In this document: one piece after another, positions 24,164-35,643 of the stretch
How positions within the stretch are numbered: position 1 is the first letter of the stretch
Layout of the letters: the number at the start of each line of letters is the position of its first letter
Assembly (NCBI RefSeq): GCF_001625215.2
Contig: NC_030383.2
Location: 53,254,380 to 53,318,379, forward strand
DNA: 64,000 bases
Source of the DNA: Daucus carota subsp. sativus
Lineage: Eukaryota; Streptophyta; Magnoliopsida; Apiales; Apiaceae
Reading direction: 5' to 3'
Notes under the pieces: model-generated
The model's input: only the letters and a program-made list of their open reading frames with translations
Databases searched by the model: none
What the model was told of the DNA's origin: nothing
Program-made: the position numbers and the translations under genes

Positions 24164-24768
24164 TGAGTTTATTGGAGTACACAAAAATATTTTCCAGTCA
24201 TAATATTTTAGTTTAATCATTAATAATATTTAAAATCATTTAAATTTATATATAATTTATCATTTATAAGTAGTTGTAAACATAATTATCAATTAGTCAT
24301 TAATATTTTTAAATTTTAACAAGCATTAAAAAATTATTTTTATGCTTGTAAATTATATTGTAGAACATAATATCCTACGATTTATAAAAAATTGTTTGAA
24401 CTTTTGATTACATTTAATGTTTATGATGTTAAACATAATTATAGATTATATTTTGCCAGTTTTGTACTCCAATAATCCAATATTTTTGTGTACTCTATAT
24501 AACTTGATCCATATGTATATAAATTATTTTATAATAAATTGTAAAAAAAATATTAACTTAATTATCGATATATGTTTGTTTATTCAACAGCAAAAATAAA
24601 AAATATTAACTTTAGTATCTAGTCATATCTTGAAAAATACTTAAAAGTTCAAATAAATAATAAAATAGATACTACCAATAATATAAATTTTGTGATATAC
24701 TCTCTCCGTCCCAATATACATGTCCTTCTTGACTTTTGACAAGTCAAATTGACGTTACGTTGATTGAA

Positions 24769-24823
<55 letters not shown>

Positions 24824-24960
24824 TATATTATATAATTGAAAAAATTAAAAAATTCATTCAAAAGTAAATCTAATCTATTTTTATATGTAACTTTTGATTT
24901 TTTAAAATAATAAATAAATATTTTTAATAGTAAGTCAAAAACTAGACAATTTGATTTTGT
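24164..24960. repeat. AT-rich spacer with Stowaway fragment and (AT)n
   Basis: CTCTCTCCGTCCCAATATAC near 24700 looks like one Stowaway-type end. It is followed by an (AT)n run at about 24772-24820. I did not find the matching right end. No gene. Confidence 0.5.
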
Positions 24961-25374
24961 AAAGCAAAAGCGTACTATGATTTTAAAATGCAGTTACAGG
25001 TTACCACCATACTGGTATGCTGTGGGCTATACAGTGGTTTCTTAATTTTTGCAAACTTCAATAAACTAGCTACTAGTTGCTAGAATTAAATAAATACAGC
25101 GACTTCTGCTCGAATTACATTCATCTGGTCCTTGCATCATACTCAGTTAATCACTTAACTTTGATTATCTTGTATCTACTTTTGTATCTACTTTGATAGG
25201 CAGTATATTTTTTTAACAAACAAATAGTTTTATTAACACAAATAACTGATCAGAGATCAATCGGGACAGACTGTCAACTACAATCTAATTATTAAATAAA
25301 TAATGAGTTAAACAAATAGCTGTTTTGTTTTCCGCTTAACATATATTATATTCAAATTATTTGATTTAAAAATT

Positions 25375-25620
25375 ATTACGATGACATGTCGAACAATTCA
25401 ACCCCCATCACCTATAAAACTGATAGCATCACAATTGAATTTCAGATAAGTATCATCTGTAGTCCAACATCCAAAACTATCAGTTATATCAACTGATATT
25501 GGAGCAACAAATAATGCTCCCAAAATATGAACAAATTTTTGTTGAAAGTGAGCTTTTGCGATATCCATCACCGTCCCAGAATCGATATGAATCTAATAAA
25601 TCACCAAAAAAAATCGTATG
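25375..25620 (-). pseudogene. LINE RNase H-like relic
   Basis: The minus strand reads, with stops, a segment with CWTTDDTYLKFNCDAISF. This recalls the W..P.....K.N.DGA start of the RNase H domain at the end of plant LINE polyproteins. It is degenerate and short, and no other LINE domain is nearby. Confidence 0.4.
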
Positions 25621-26938
25621 AATCCTTTTTGGAGAAACATCTTACAACGATACGAAAACGATACGAAAACAGACACAAAACTCAAAACATGACTAACTAA
25701 CACACCCAAAATATGGATACCATGCACTAACAATCTTGAAAACAATGCTCACAAGATCTCATAGATCTTGATTTATTGAAAAATTGAAATTAATACAGAA
25801 TAGAGGATGGTAGAGCGAAAATGACTTAATCGATAAAGGGATGAAGATTTAGAAAATGGTGAAATAGTGGCTATAATCCTAGTTAGGTGAGTCGTCTCTA
25901 AAAACAGGATAGGCATACAGAAAACCCTAGACTACTGTTTTTATATTTTACATTTAGTAATACACAGTATATTAATAATATTGAAGAGTGTTTGACCATT
26001 ATTTTACATATTTTCAAAATTTTTATTTCTATAGTTATTTTCTTACTTTTTATATATAGTTTTAATATTTTTATTTTCTATACAAAAAGATATAAATTTG
26101 TAATAGTCATAGACGATCGCTATATAATATATCTCAGTCAAAAATAATTACAGATTATATAGTCGAAATTATTAATGAGGATATTTTCGACTAGTTTATT
26201 TTCTACCTATTTTGGACGGGTGGGAACTATATTTTGGGTTGGTTGGTTCATGGACGAGGGCTTGACAAAAGAATTTTTTAAGTTTTCAAAAAATTGAAGA
26301 TAGTGATCAAGAAATTGAATTTCATTGTTTGTGGTAATATGGCTAAACCTGTTGTTGGTAGGGGCGAAATTTAAGCCGAATATCAAAATTATTGAAATGT
26401 GTCCATTTTTGATCAAAAATAATAAATTAAATCGATGTTTCCAGTCAAAATTAGCAGCTTTTATTTTTAGTATTATCTTTTCAAATTTAACTTTAAAAAC
26501 TTAGGTTTAGTTTGTAGGGTTTAATTAATATCTATACATATTTGTCTATTTTTCGTATATGTGGAGTAAAGTGGTTAAAATATTCCAAATATATTCTAAG
26601 GTTATATTTGATAATGAGTTAAAATATTGTTTCGTCCACAATATTCAACTTCTTATGTAATATATGTATTTATTTTTAAAACATAAAGTTGTATTTTTAA
26701 TTGACTATAACTAATTTCGGTTGCAAGTTATAATAGTGCAAAATGTATTTCCAAAGAAAAAAATATAGAAATTTATTTTTTGCAATTTTAGAAAATGAAA
26801 ACATATTTTTCTAAAAAGTTAAAATAAATTTATCCATTTTTTTTATAATACATGTGTTAATGATATTGTAATCATATGATAACTATTTTTGTTTTGTATA
26901 ACTTATTTACATTTTAATATTCAACTTAATTTATTTAA
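25621..26938. other. AT-rich spacer
   Basis: No gene, array or RNA feature that I can support. Confidence 0.5.
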
Positions 26939-27093
26939 GGGGTTTTTTCATAAATATATAGGAAAAAGTAAATTTTTGCAAATTTACTTTTCTCAAGAAT
27001 AGCTATTTGCAGTTTTACTACACTAAGTTTCTAAATTGCAAAAATACTACCCCTCCCTTCTGCAACTGAATGCAACCACATGCAACTGAATGC

Positions 27094-27215
27094 CTGATTT
27101 CAAGTTCTAGTTCTCAAATGTCATTTTCGACCTCATCCTTGGAATCCATATATATATATATGGATTCCAAGGATGAGGTCGAAAATGACATTTGAGAACT
27201 AGAACTTGAAATCAG
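27094..27215. repeat. 122-bp near-perfect palindrome
   Basis: CTGATTTCAAGTTCTAG at the left pairs with CTAGAACTTGAAATCAG at the right, and pairing continues through CATTTTCGACCTCATCC to a central ATATATATATAT. A partly matching, longer version recurs at 27580-27777, split by the (AT)n tract. Confidence 0.85.
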
Positions 27216-27627
27216 TAGTTGGAGTTGCATATGAGGTTGCATTCAGTTGCTTAGGTTGAATGCAATCTCATATGCAACTGAAAACTGTAAGTTACCATTG
27301 ATGTATGGGTGCCCCTGGCGGGGCCATTAGATCAAAATAGAATCAATTGAATGCAACCTCATAAGCACTGAAATTTTTTTAGGGTGGGGTGATATTGTGG
27401 TGGATTTGGGTTGCAGGCCCCGCAGGGGCAATATTCAACTGAATATGCAATCTCATAAGCAACTAAATGCAACTGAAAACTGTAAATTACAACTGATGTA
27501 TGGGTGCCCCTGCCAAGGTCATTAGATCAAAATAGAATCAACTGAATGCAACCAAATGCAACTGAATGCAACTAAATGCCTGATTTCAAGTTCCAGTCTT
27601 CAAATGTCATTTTCGACCAGATTTTCA

Positions 27628-27629
<2 letters not shown>

Positions 27630-27721
<92 letters not shown>
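27630..27721. repeat. (AT)n microsatellite at a palindrome centre
   Basis: About 90 bp of uninterrupted AT. It sits where the 27094-27215 palindrome has only about a dozen bases, so it appears to be an expanded version of the same centre. Confidence 0.9.
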
Positions 27722-27723
<2 letters not shown>

Positions 27724-27938
27724 ATTCCAAGGATGAGGTCGAAAATGACATTTGAAAAGTGGAACTTGAAATCAGGCATTCAGTTGCATATGAGGTTGCA
27801 TTTAGTTGCAGGGGCAGGGGTAGTATTTTTGCAATTTTAGAAACTTAGTTTAGTAAATATGCAATTAATTTAGGAAGATGGTATTTTTGCAAATAAGATC
27901 CTAAAAAGTAGTATATTTGATAAATTCCCTTTATTTAA

Positions 27939-29158
27939 TGCAAATAATATCATAACTATAAATCTACTTTATATCTTATATTAAAAATATAATTTTAATA
28001 GCAAAAGAAGAGTCAGGAGTCTTACTGATAACCCCTTGTTAGTTGAAGACTTGAAGTAGTGACCGTGGTAATCCTGGTTTTAAACAGTATTAACCCCAGT
28101 TGAAGGTAACCTATATAACACATCCGGTACGTTGACCCCTATCCATGAAGAGGCCCTCCCAAGTCCCAAAGTCTCTATTACTATTTACTAGTATGTAGTC
28201 TTTCATAAGCAGTCTTAACCAGAACTTTCGCACAGTGAAACCTCAACTGGGGATAGCCCCTGCAATGCTTTCAAATGAAACCCTAACAAACTGAAACCTT
28301 CCTTGCTGGCCTGAAGCAGCTTCCCACAATGAAAACCCCAACTTGAGGGGTTGCAATATTAACCAGTAATCACACTAAATCCTTGCCCGGGCCTTCCTTT
28401 CTGCCTCTAGGGTTAAAAATAAGTCCAGCGATATTGTTATGGCATAACAATAACTATTAATATTTAAAATAATTTCATTATATTCTAATATTCACCTTAA
28501 ATTATTTAGTGCAAATATTATCATAACTATATTATCATTCTTTTTATTTTTGATAGTAAAATTATAATTTTATACTAAAATATATTTTAAATTATGATTT
28601 ATTATTTATAACAAAATTTTAATAGAATGATATAAAAATTAATATAAATAAAATATGATAAATATGAAAAGAGCAGTAAGATAGTTCAAATTCAATAACT
28701 GCATATGATTCTATAATCCAAACTAAACGTAGCAGATCTAATGTGAACTGATCAGACTCTTTGACGTTCTGGAATACCATTCACTAATAATAATCATTAG
28801 CATATTATATACACATCAAGTAGAATTTATTTAACTTTTAGGTTTTTTAATCTCTTAACTTAATAATTAACACATGTTCAGTGCATCTGCCTAATAGCAA
28901 GCAGCAAATGATAGCGTGGACAATGTGTGGTCAACAAATAACATGAATATTTAAATAAATCAACAATCATCTGCAGTAATTAAAATAAATGACATTACCC
29001 ACGTTCACATCGGAACGCATTATGTTCCTAGAAACGGCAAAGAGCATTATTTTACACTCACTAGCACTACTTAACAAACTTTTTAACGCGGGTTTTATTT
29101 TAAAATTGCTCAACAAATTATACTTTGTCGTCTCACTCGGTTAGTTAGAGCTACTGCT
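27939..29158. other. Spacer upstream of the alliinase-like gene
   Basis: No gene or clear mobile element seen. The last few hundred bases are the likely promoter region of the gene at 29219. Confidence 0.5.
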
Positions 29159-29166
29159 TATAAATA
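29159..29166 (+). promoter_or_regulatory. Likely TATA box of the alliinase-like gene
   Basis: TATAAATA lies 53 bp before the ATG at 29219, which leaves room for a short 5' UTR. Judged by sequence and spacing alone. Confidence 0.55.
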
Positions 29167-29218
29167 TAGCCCCGAACCCAGTTGAGAGTATCAGGCATCA
29201 TACATAATATTAACCAAC

Positions 29219-31404
29219 ATGAATACAACAGAGAGCTTCACGATGAGCACACTAAAACTGGGCTTAGTATATTGCTCATTGATATTTAATGTACTATTTG
29301 TGTACAAGTATTTGCATGGCAGTCATGATTTAGTTGATCAGAAATGGAGCAAATCTGCAGCAGGGGAAGCTGAAGCAGTGGCCGCGGTATCGTGTTCAGG
29401 GCACGGAAGAGCTTACGTGGATGGGATTATATCTGGTGATGGAAAGCCTGTCTGTGAGTGCAACGCATGCTTTACAGGCCTTGACTGTTCTCAATCTGTC
29501 CCGGGATGTATACTCGACGCTGATAGGTAATTAACTGATCAAAATCTATGAATCTTTATTTATAATTCAGAAGTGTGAGCAGGGCCGGATCTAGTAAGAT
29601 GCACTGGGAACACTTGTCCCCTAAAATTTTTATTGACATGTTTTCACCATTCTAAATTTTACAAAATTAGCAAATGTTTCCACAAAATTTGAAAATATTT
29701 GAGTGTTTAATTTTTTTAAAATATAATTATTGCCCCTAAGAAAATATTTCTAGATCCGTCCCTGAGTGTCAGATGCTTGACAATACGAAATCAATATATA
29801 GTTTCAAGAAAAAAGAAGTTTTTTCTGATAGTTTGCTTGATTTTTTCATGCAGTGGGAATCCCATTTACTTGGAGCCTTATTGGATGCAACACGCGGCTA
29901 GCACCGCCATAGTTTTGTCTGGTTGGCACCGGATGGGGTACGAATACGATGATGGTTCTCTCATTTCTAAAGAGCTTCATTCTGAAATCTTCAAACTACA
30001 TGATATTGTGAAGAACGTCAACACAACGGGTAGATATCTTATTTTTGGCGCTGGATCAACTCAACTTTTGGGTGCAGCAGTTCACAGCCTGTCACTCGAA
30101 TCATCGCAACCTGCCAAGGTTGTTGCTTCGGTCCCATATTATCCGGTTAGTAAGAATCGAAAGACTCCATGTTTCTCAATCAATTTTTATTTCATCTTGA
30201 AGAAATGTTATTTACATCGTATATTCTACAATCATGTAACAGGTCTACAAGTCGCAAACGGAGCTGCTTGATTCTACCATGTATAAGTTTATGGGTGACA
30301 CATCATTGCAAAACAAATCAGATTCATCAACTAACTTCATAGAATTTGTAACGTCCCCGAATAATCCAGACGGTCAGTTAAAGAAGGCTGTTCTTGAAGG
30401 CTCAAACAAAATTCATGATCTTGCGTACTACTGGCCTCACTATTCACCAATTGTGGCTCCTGTTGACGAGGACATCGCTATATTCACACTATCCAAGCTC
30501 ACTGGTCATGCTGGTAGCCGATTTGGGTACGTTTCCATTATAAATCCTACAATTGTGTACATATCATTCAAACCTAATATTAGTTGTACTTGGGAAAATC
30601 AATTTTTTTTTCCTTATAAATTTGCTATTGTGCGTCCAGATGGGCTTTGATCAAGGACAAAGCTGTATATGAAAGAATGGTGAAATACATGGACCTAAAC
30701 ACTTATGGCGTTGCCAGAGAAACTCAGCTGCGAGCACTTAAACTCTTACAACATGTTGTTCAAGGAAGGGGCAATGACCTATTTGAATTCGGATATGGAA
30801 CAATGAAACGTAGATGGGAACTGTTAAGCAAAACTTTGGAAGCTTCCCAACGGTTTTCTGTACAACATCTCTCATCTCAATACTGCACATTCTTGGACTC
30901 ATACCGTACTCCTTCTCCAGGTAATTAATCACTCTAAGAAATTATTGTAAAATTGGAGAAATGCAGTTTGAATTATTGAGTCATTGAATAAAAACGCTGT
31001 GCTACAGTTTTAATTGACACAATTACTGATTCAAAAAAATTACAGCTTTTGCGTGGATAAAGTGTGAACAAGAGGATGATGAGGAGTGCTCGAAAGTGGT
31101 GCTGGGCGAAGCAAAAGTGATTGGCCGGGCAGGCAGTTTATTTGGAGCTGGGAATGGTTACGTAAGAATCAGCCTCACCGACAGCCAGGACCATTTTAAC
31201 AATTTGCTTAACCGAATGAAGAAGTTGGTTTCGCAGGAGAGAACACAATCAGGAACTCGGCTTCATTTTGATACAACTGCAAATAAGACATGGGACGTGG
31301 AGTATCAAAATATGGGAGTGGATCAAGAGATGCAGGGTAGTTTAGATGGAAAAACAAGTGTTGCAGTACATCTCCAAGCAGCAATTACTTTTGCTGCCAC
31401 ATGA
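29219..31404 (+). CDS. Alliinase-like / tryptophan aminotransferase-related (TAR) protein, 5 exons
   Basis: A PLP-dependent fold-type I enzyme of the alliinase/TAA1-TAR family. Known members cleave S-alk(en)yl-cysteine sulfoxides or transaminate tryptophan for auxin synthesis; which applies here is not decidable. Exons: 29219-29526, 29854-30145, 30243-30526, 30640-30920, 31046-31404, giving 507 residues with all phases consistent. A single hydrophobic anchor or signal lies at about residues 13-31, a cysteine-rich EGF-alliinase domain at about 52-103 (VCECNACFTGLDC), then the alliinase C-terminal domain with SGNPIYLEPYW, TSPNNPDG (237-244), AYYWPHYSPI (261-270) and SKLTGHAGSRFGWALIKD, whose Lys285 should bind PLP. 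The EGF-alliinase domain and anchor fit TAR3/TAR4-type proteins of the secretory pathway better than cytosolic TAA1. A small hAT-like element sits in intron 1. Confidence 0.9.
29580..29764. mobile_element. hAT-like MITE in intron 1 of the TAR gene
   Basis: Ends CAGGGCCGGATCTAG and CTAGATCCGTCCCTG are inverted repeats with one mismatch. Flanks AGTGTGAG (29572-29579) and AGTGTCAG (29765-29772) form an 8-bp duplication with one change. It leaves both splice sites untouched. Confidence 0.7.
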
Positions 31405-31648
31405 CTTAACAGCTTTGAACCTAGCTAGCTCACGAGATCAGTCAGCTCAACTCAAAGTAGTTTTTAGTTAGAATGCAGCATGCAGAATCACTTGCCTAAG
31501 GATTCAATTATTGCTATATACAAGATATAGATATACTTGTACAGAAGATTAGTTTCATGCATATAGAGATTATAGAAGCTCACATTGTTGTATCATATGT
31601 TTGCTAAACACATGAATACCAATTTAAGACTTTAAAGAAGTAATTTAC

Positions 31649-32122
31649 GGCGTGTATTTAACTCTGGGATTTTAAAAGATTTTTTTTAGTCATCAAATGC
31701 GAGGGTATTCAACTCGGGTTTCAAAAAATATATTAAACCTTGAGACATTCAATTAGGATTTTAGATTATGCTACAAAATTTGATGATATCAGTTAGGATT
31801 TTAAATTATGATTTAAAATTCAATGATATTCAATTGAGATTGTTTAAAATATTCGTTAAAATTTGATGATATTCAAATGTTAGATGAGTTTTTTTGAACT
31901 TCATACAATGATGGATTTTGTGGGGGTGTAGAGTGTATTTTAGAATATTTGAAGTTCTATCAAAATCCATCATATTTTGAAGTATTGTGCTTAAATCTCA
32001 AACACTCTCATCAATTCTGTGACATTTTCTCAGCAATTTGCATCAAGTCAAAATCAGATATAATCTATTAAAATTCATAAACTATACAAAATTCGTTAAA
32101 ATCTCAGTTTGAATAGAACTCC
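31649..32122. mobile_element. MITE 3' of the TAR gene
   Basis: Left end GGCGTGTATTTAACTCTGGG and the complement of the right end (GGAGTTCTATTCAAACTGAG) are imperfect inverted repeats. The interior repeats variants of ATTTGATGATATTCAA. It starts about 245 bp after the TAR stop codon. The target duplication is unclear. Confidence 0.5.
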
Positions 32123-32792
32123 TAAGACTTTATCAAAATGACTTCTTATTTTAAAGTAAAATGTGAACACGTGTTTAAAAATTATTTAAGCGTTTAAATA
32201 AGTTTATTAGAGCATCTCCAATTTTGTAAATCCCTAAGCAAAAGATTTAGACATGCTCAGATTAAAATAAGTGCTTCTTGTTTAAAATAAAAAAAATGGA
32301 GTAAAAGTTAAAAGCAAATTAAAACTTATAAGTGATTAAAGTGTTTGTGAAAGAAGCAGAAACCCTGAAACAAAATCAAATTCCCACAATACTTGTTGGC
32401 GTTGTTCAACTAATAGAAGATTGGGAATTTACCAAAATTATCACTTGTTCTACGTTTTTTTTTGTAATTTTACTATCCTTTAAAGATATTTACTGAAATA
32501 CTAATTCTTTAGAAAATATTTGTAACAATACGATCTACAACCAGATGCAACTTAATTTAATTGGCCCCGGAAGGATTGTAAATATGGTTGCATTTGGTTA
32601 TAAGTATAGTTTCATATAGTTACAACGGGTTGCATACAATTTTTTTGCAAATATTTTCAAAAATCTGATATTTTTGTAAAATATTTGAAAAAAATTGGTA
32701 TTTTCGCAAAAAAAGTTTTGGACTTCGATATTTATGAAAAGACCCTAGAAAATTTATATTAGTTTTTATGTTGACTATGGTTAACTCACATA
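32123..32792. other. Spacer with a MITE fragment
   Basis: GAGCATCTCCAATTTTG at about 32212 is a lone end of the PIF/Harbinger-type MITE family seen at 1210 and 7086. Nothing else was recognised. Confidence 0.4.
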
Positions 32793-33021
32793 GGTGGTGT
32801 TTGTTTGCCAAAAGCAAAAATAACTGCTTCTGGCTTCTACTTTTCTTGACCTGTTTGTGTAAAGAAGTAGAAGCACTTTTAAAAAGCTGAGAATGCTAGC
32901 TTCTCTCTCACAGCTTCTGCTTCTTTTCCAAACACTTTATTAACTTATTTACTTCTCACTTTTACTCTATTTCTTTATTATAAGTAAGAAGTCATTTCTT
33001 TTAAGCTAACCAAACGGCCCC
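32793..33021. mobile_element. MITE with GTTTG-type ends
   Basis: GGTGGTGTTTGTTTGCC at the left and AACCAAACGGCCCC at the right are rough inverted repeats. The interior has paired AAGTAGAAGCACTTTT and CAGCTTCTGCTTCTTTT-like segments. It resembles common hAT-derived MITEs. Confidence 0.45.
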
Positions 33022-33773
33022 ATAAATTTCAAATATTGGCATATATGCAAATGATTATAAAATTTAATAATATAATTGAAAATTTTACCATATTTTTATG
33101 TATTAACGTTATTACAAAGTCCATAATCTTGAGTAAACAAATTGGAGGGAATAGTAATCAAATTGGAGTACTAACTAAAATGTCTGCATACTAAACATTT
33201 ATATAATATTGTAATACATTACACTACAAACAAACAAGATGTCGAACATATGAATAATATTCTACAAGACACCTAAAGGGAATACATAGAAAATATAAAC
33301 AAAACGGACGTGTAAGATAATTATTTGGAACAATTTCTCTTTCTATATAGCATTTAATCAACAACACCCAATTTTTTTATACAATAATAATATCTATTAA
33401 CATTATTTTTAAAAGTGTCCACTATACAATATTAAAATACAAACATAAATGCACGACATTAGTACACTGAAAAAATATTAATGAAATTTTTCCTAATTTA
33501 CTAATCAACTTAATATACTAATTTCATTATAATAGTTACCAAACTAATTAAGATGTGAAAAATCAGTACAACAAAAATTTCTAATTGAATATTTTATTTG
33601 TAATTTACTAGTTATGTATGATACTATATATGGTAGCTAGTGAGTTTAGTGGACTTAATTGACTCTCACGATATATTCATCTATCTTTATATATACTATA
33701 TACAGACTCTAAACTAAAGCACAATAAGCATATAAACATAGGGGAAAAGAGGATTCTTGTTGATTGTATAGTA

Positions 33774-33821
33774 ATGTATGCAATTAGGCTGATTCAAGTT
33801 GCGGCCCTCTTATATCAATGA
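33774..33821 (+). pseudogene. Peptide gene copy 1, degenerate
   Basis: ATGTATGCAATTAGG aligns with codons 6-10 of copy 3, but the upstream ATG is lost. The frame stops after 15 codons, so neither the full signal segment nor any cysteine remains. Confidence 0.6.
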
Positions 33822-33880
33822 TATAAAAGTTGTACAAGACACCTAAAAAGAATACATAACATATTTTATAATAAAAAATT

Positions 33881-34279
33881 AGAGTTAAGTTCAATGGAGA
33901 CCACATTTTTTCTGATGACCTGGAGACCACTTATGTTCTGCAAGTAAAATATTTCATAAAAACATTGCAAAATGTATAGTTTTTCAAATCATGTTCTACG
34001 AAATTATTATTTCATTTAAAATCTTGAATAACATATAAGTTTTACATGTGGAACATTACAAAATGTTTAGTTCTATGAAATATGTTTAGTCTGCAGAACA
34101 TTTGTTCAACTTGTAGAACATACATTATCTACTTATTAAATATAGATGATCTTCAACAATTTTAATGAATATATGATATTTGTAGAACATATTTTGTAAA
34201 ATAATGGATTTTATAGTGTTTTGATTGCAGAACATATGTGGTCTCCAATGAAATTGCGGTCTCCATAGAACTTTCCTCT
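33881..34279. mobile_element. 399-bp MITE with verified empty site
   Basis: Ends AGAGTTAAGTTCAATGGAGA and the complement of the right end, AGAGGAAAGTTCTATGGAGA, match at most positions. The flanks are AAAAAATT on both sides (33873-33880 and 34280-34287). The homologous place in the next unit (near 34830) reads ATAAAAAATTATATAAAAG with a single copy, which confirms the insertion. An 8-bp duplication suggests hAT; a 9-bp reading with asymmetric ends would suggest MULE. Confidence 0.85.
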
Positions 34280-34675
34280 AAAAAATTATACAAAGATTAC
34301 ATGTAAGGTAATTATTTGGAACCATTTCTCTATATAGCAATTTATTAACAAAATTCCAAATTTTTTGTGCAATAAACAAATTACATAAACATTATTTTCA
34401 AAAGTGTGTGCCAAATACAATACTGAAATATAAATATACATCCACGACATTAATACATTAAAAGGTATTAATGAAATTTTTCCTAATTTACTAATTAAGT
34501 TACTATACTAATTTCATTAAAAACAATTACTTTACTAATAAAATGCAAAAAAACGGTATATCAAAAAATTCGAAATGAATATATTTATCCTAATTTACTA
34601 ATTATGTATGTTACTGTATCTAAACCAAAGCACAATAAGCATATAAACATAAAAGAAAAAAGAGGATTCTCTGAA

Positions 34676-34777
34676 ATGGATAGTAGAATAATGTATGCAA
34701 TTAGCCTAATGAAGGTAATACCTGTGGCTTTTGTAATTCTCATGAGAGCTTGTAAAGTTATAACACCAAGCATATGA
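34676..34777 (+). pseudogene. Peptide gene copy 2, truncated before the cysteine motif
   Basis: 33 codons beginning MDSRIMYAI, with a hydrophobic stretch and then ACKVITPSI and a stop. It aligns with the first 32 residues of copy 3. The stop falls exactly where the tandem-unit junction replaces the 3' half of the gene, so the CC..CC part is missing. It might still encode a short secreted peptide, but truncation is the simpler reading. Confidence 0.6.
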
Positions 34778-34939
34778 ATGATATAAAAATTGTACAAGAC
34801 ACTTAAAAAGAATAGATAACATGTTTTAAAATAAAAAATTATATAAAAGTAACATGTAAGATAATTATTTGGAACCATTTCTCTACATGGCATTTACTTA
34901 ACAAAACACAAATGTTTTTTGCCTACTAGAAAATATGAT

Positions 34940-35430
34940 TAAATGTGACCGGATAAAAGTGACCGTCACTAAATATTACCGAGCGCGGTCATTTGTAAGT
35001 CAACTTACTAAACCGTAATACCAAAATCATATTTGACTGAACGTGGTCGCAAATGTCTTGACATATACGACCAAATATAGTCACTTTGCAAAGTAACTGA
35101 AATCTGTCACATTTACATACTACAGTTGAGACTAATCATGGTCACACTTAAAAAATGACCAAACATGGTCGCATTATCCTATTCGCACTCAGCGGGAAAT
35201 TTCCCGCCATATGTAATTTCAAATATTAGAAAATAAGAACTGCCAGAACCAGTCACATTTACTAACGCGACTGAAGTAAGTCGTACTAGTATCCTCATCC
35301 TTGGGCAGGAAATATTGAAAACATTTTATGAAATATATAACCAATTTCGGTCACATCTATTGGAAATGCGACTGATCCTGGTCACATATATTTCCACTGT
35401 ATACGGTCGCTTTTAGTAGACAGTATGGCC
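34940..35430. repeat. Left subterminal repeat region of the CACTA element
   Basis: Many short motifs of the type GTGACCG, CGGTCAC, ATGGTCGCA and TGACTGAACGTGGTCGC in both orientations. Such subterminal repeats bind the element's regulatory protein (TNPA in En/Spm). Confidence 0.75.
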
Positions 35431-35643
35431 AACAGCATAAGGTACCAGAGATGCTCCCTGTATTTGAATAAATTTCTATAAATTTATACATTTATGATTT
35501 TAGAAAAAATAAAATACATACAATAATTGCATACATAAATTTCCAAATTAAACAATGAACTTGATCCATCAAATCTTGAATTAAACAATAATCTTAAATT
35601 CGAATACACACTAATTGTGTAGAAAATTTGCAACATAATATCA

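Larger units (their letters stand above)
26939..27929. mobile_element. MULE-like non-autonomous element with nested palindromes
   Basis: The outer ends GGGGTTTTTTCATAAATAT and ATATTTGATAAATTCCC are imperfect inverted repeats flanked by a perfect 9-bp duplication TTTATTTAA (26930-26938 and 27930-27938), typical of Mutator-like elements. The inverted similarity continues inward (AAATTGCAAAAATACTACCC against GGGTAGTATTTTTGCAATTT). The interior repeats TGCAACTGAATGCAAC motifs, GTATGGGTGCCCCTG twice, a 122-bp palindrome and a long (AT)n. There is no transposase. Confidence 0.75.

Noticed and set aside
27556..27840. Ile-Tyr repeat ORF
   Set aside because: Product of the (AT)n tract inside the MULE-like element.
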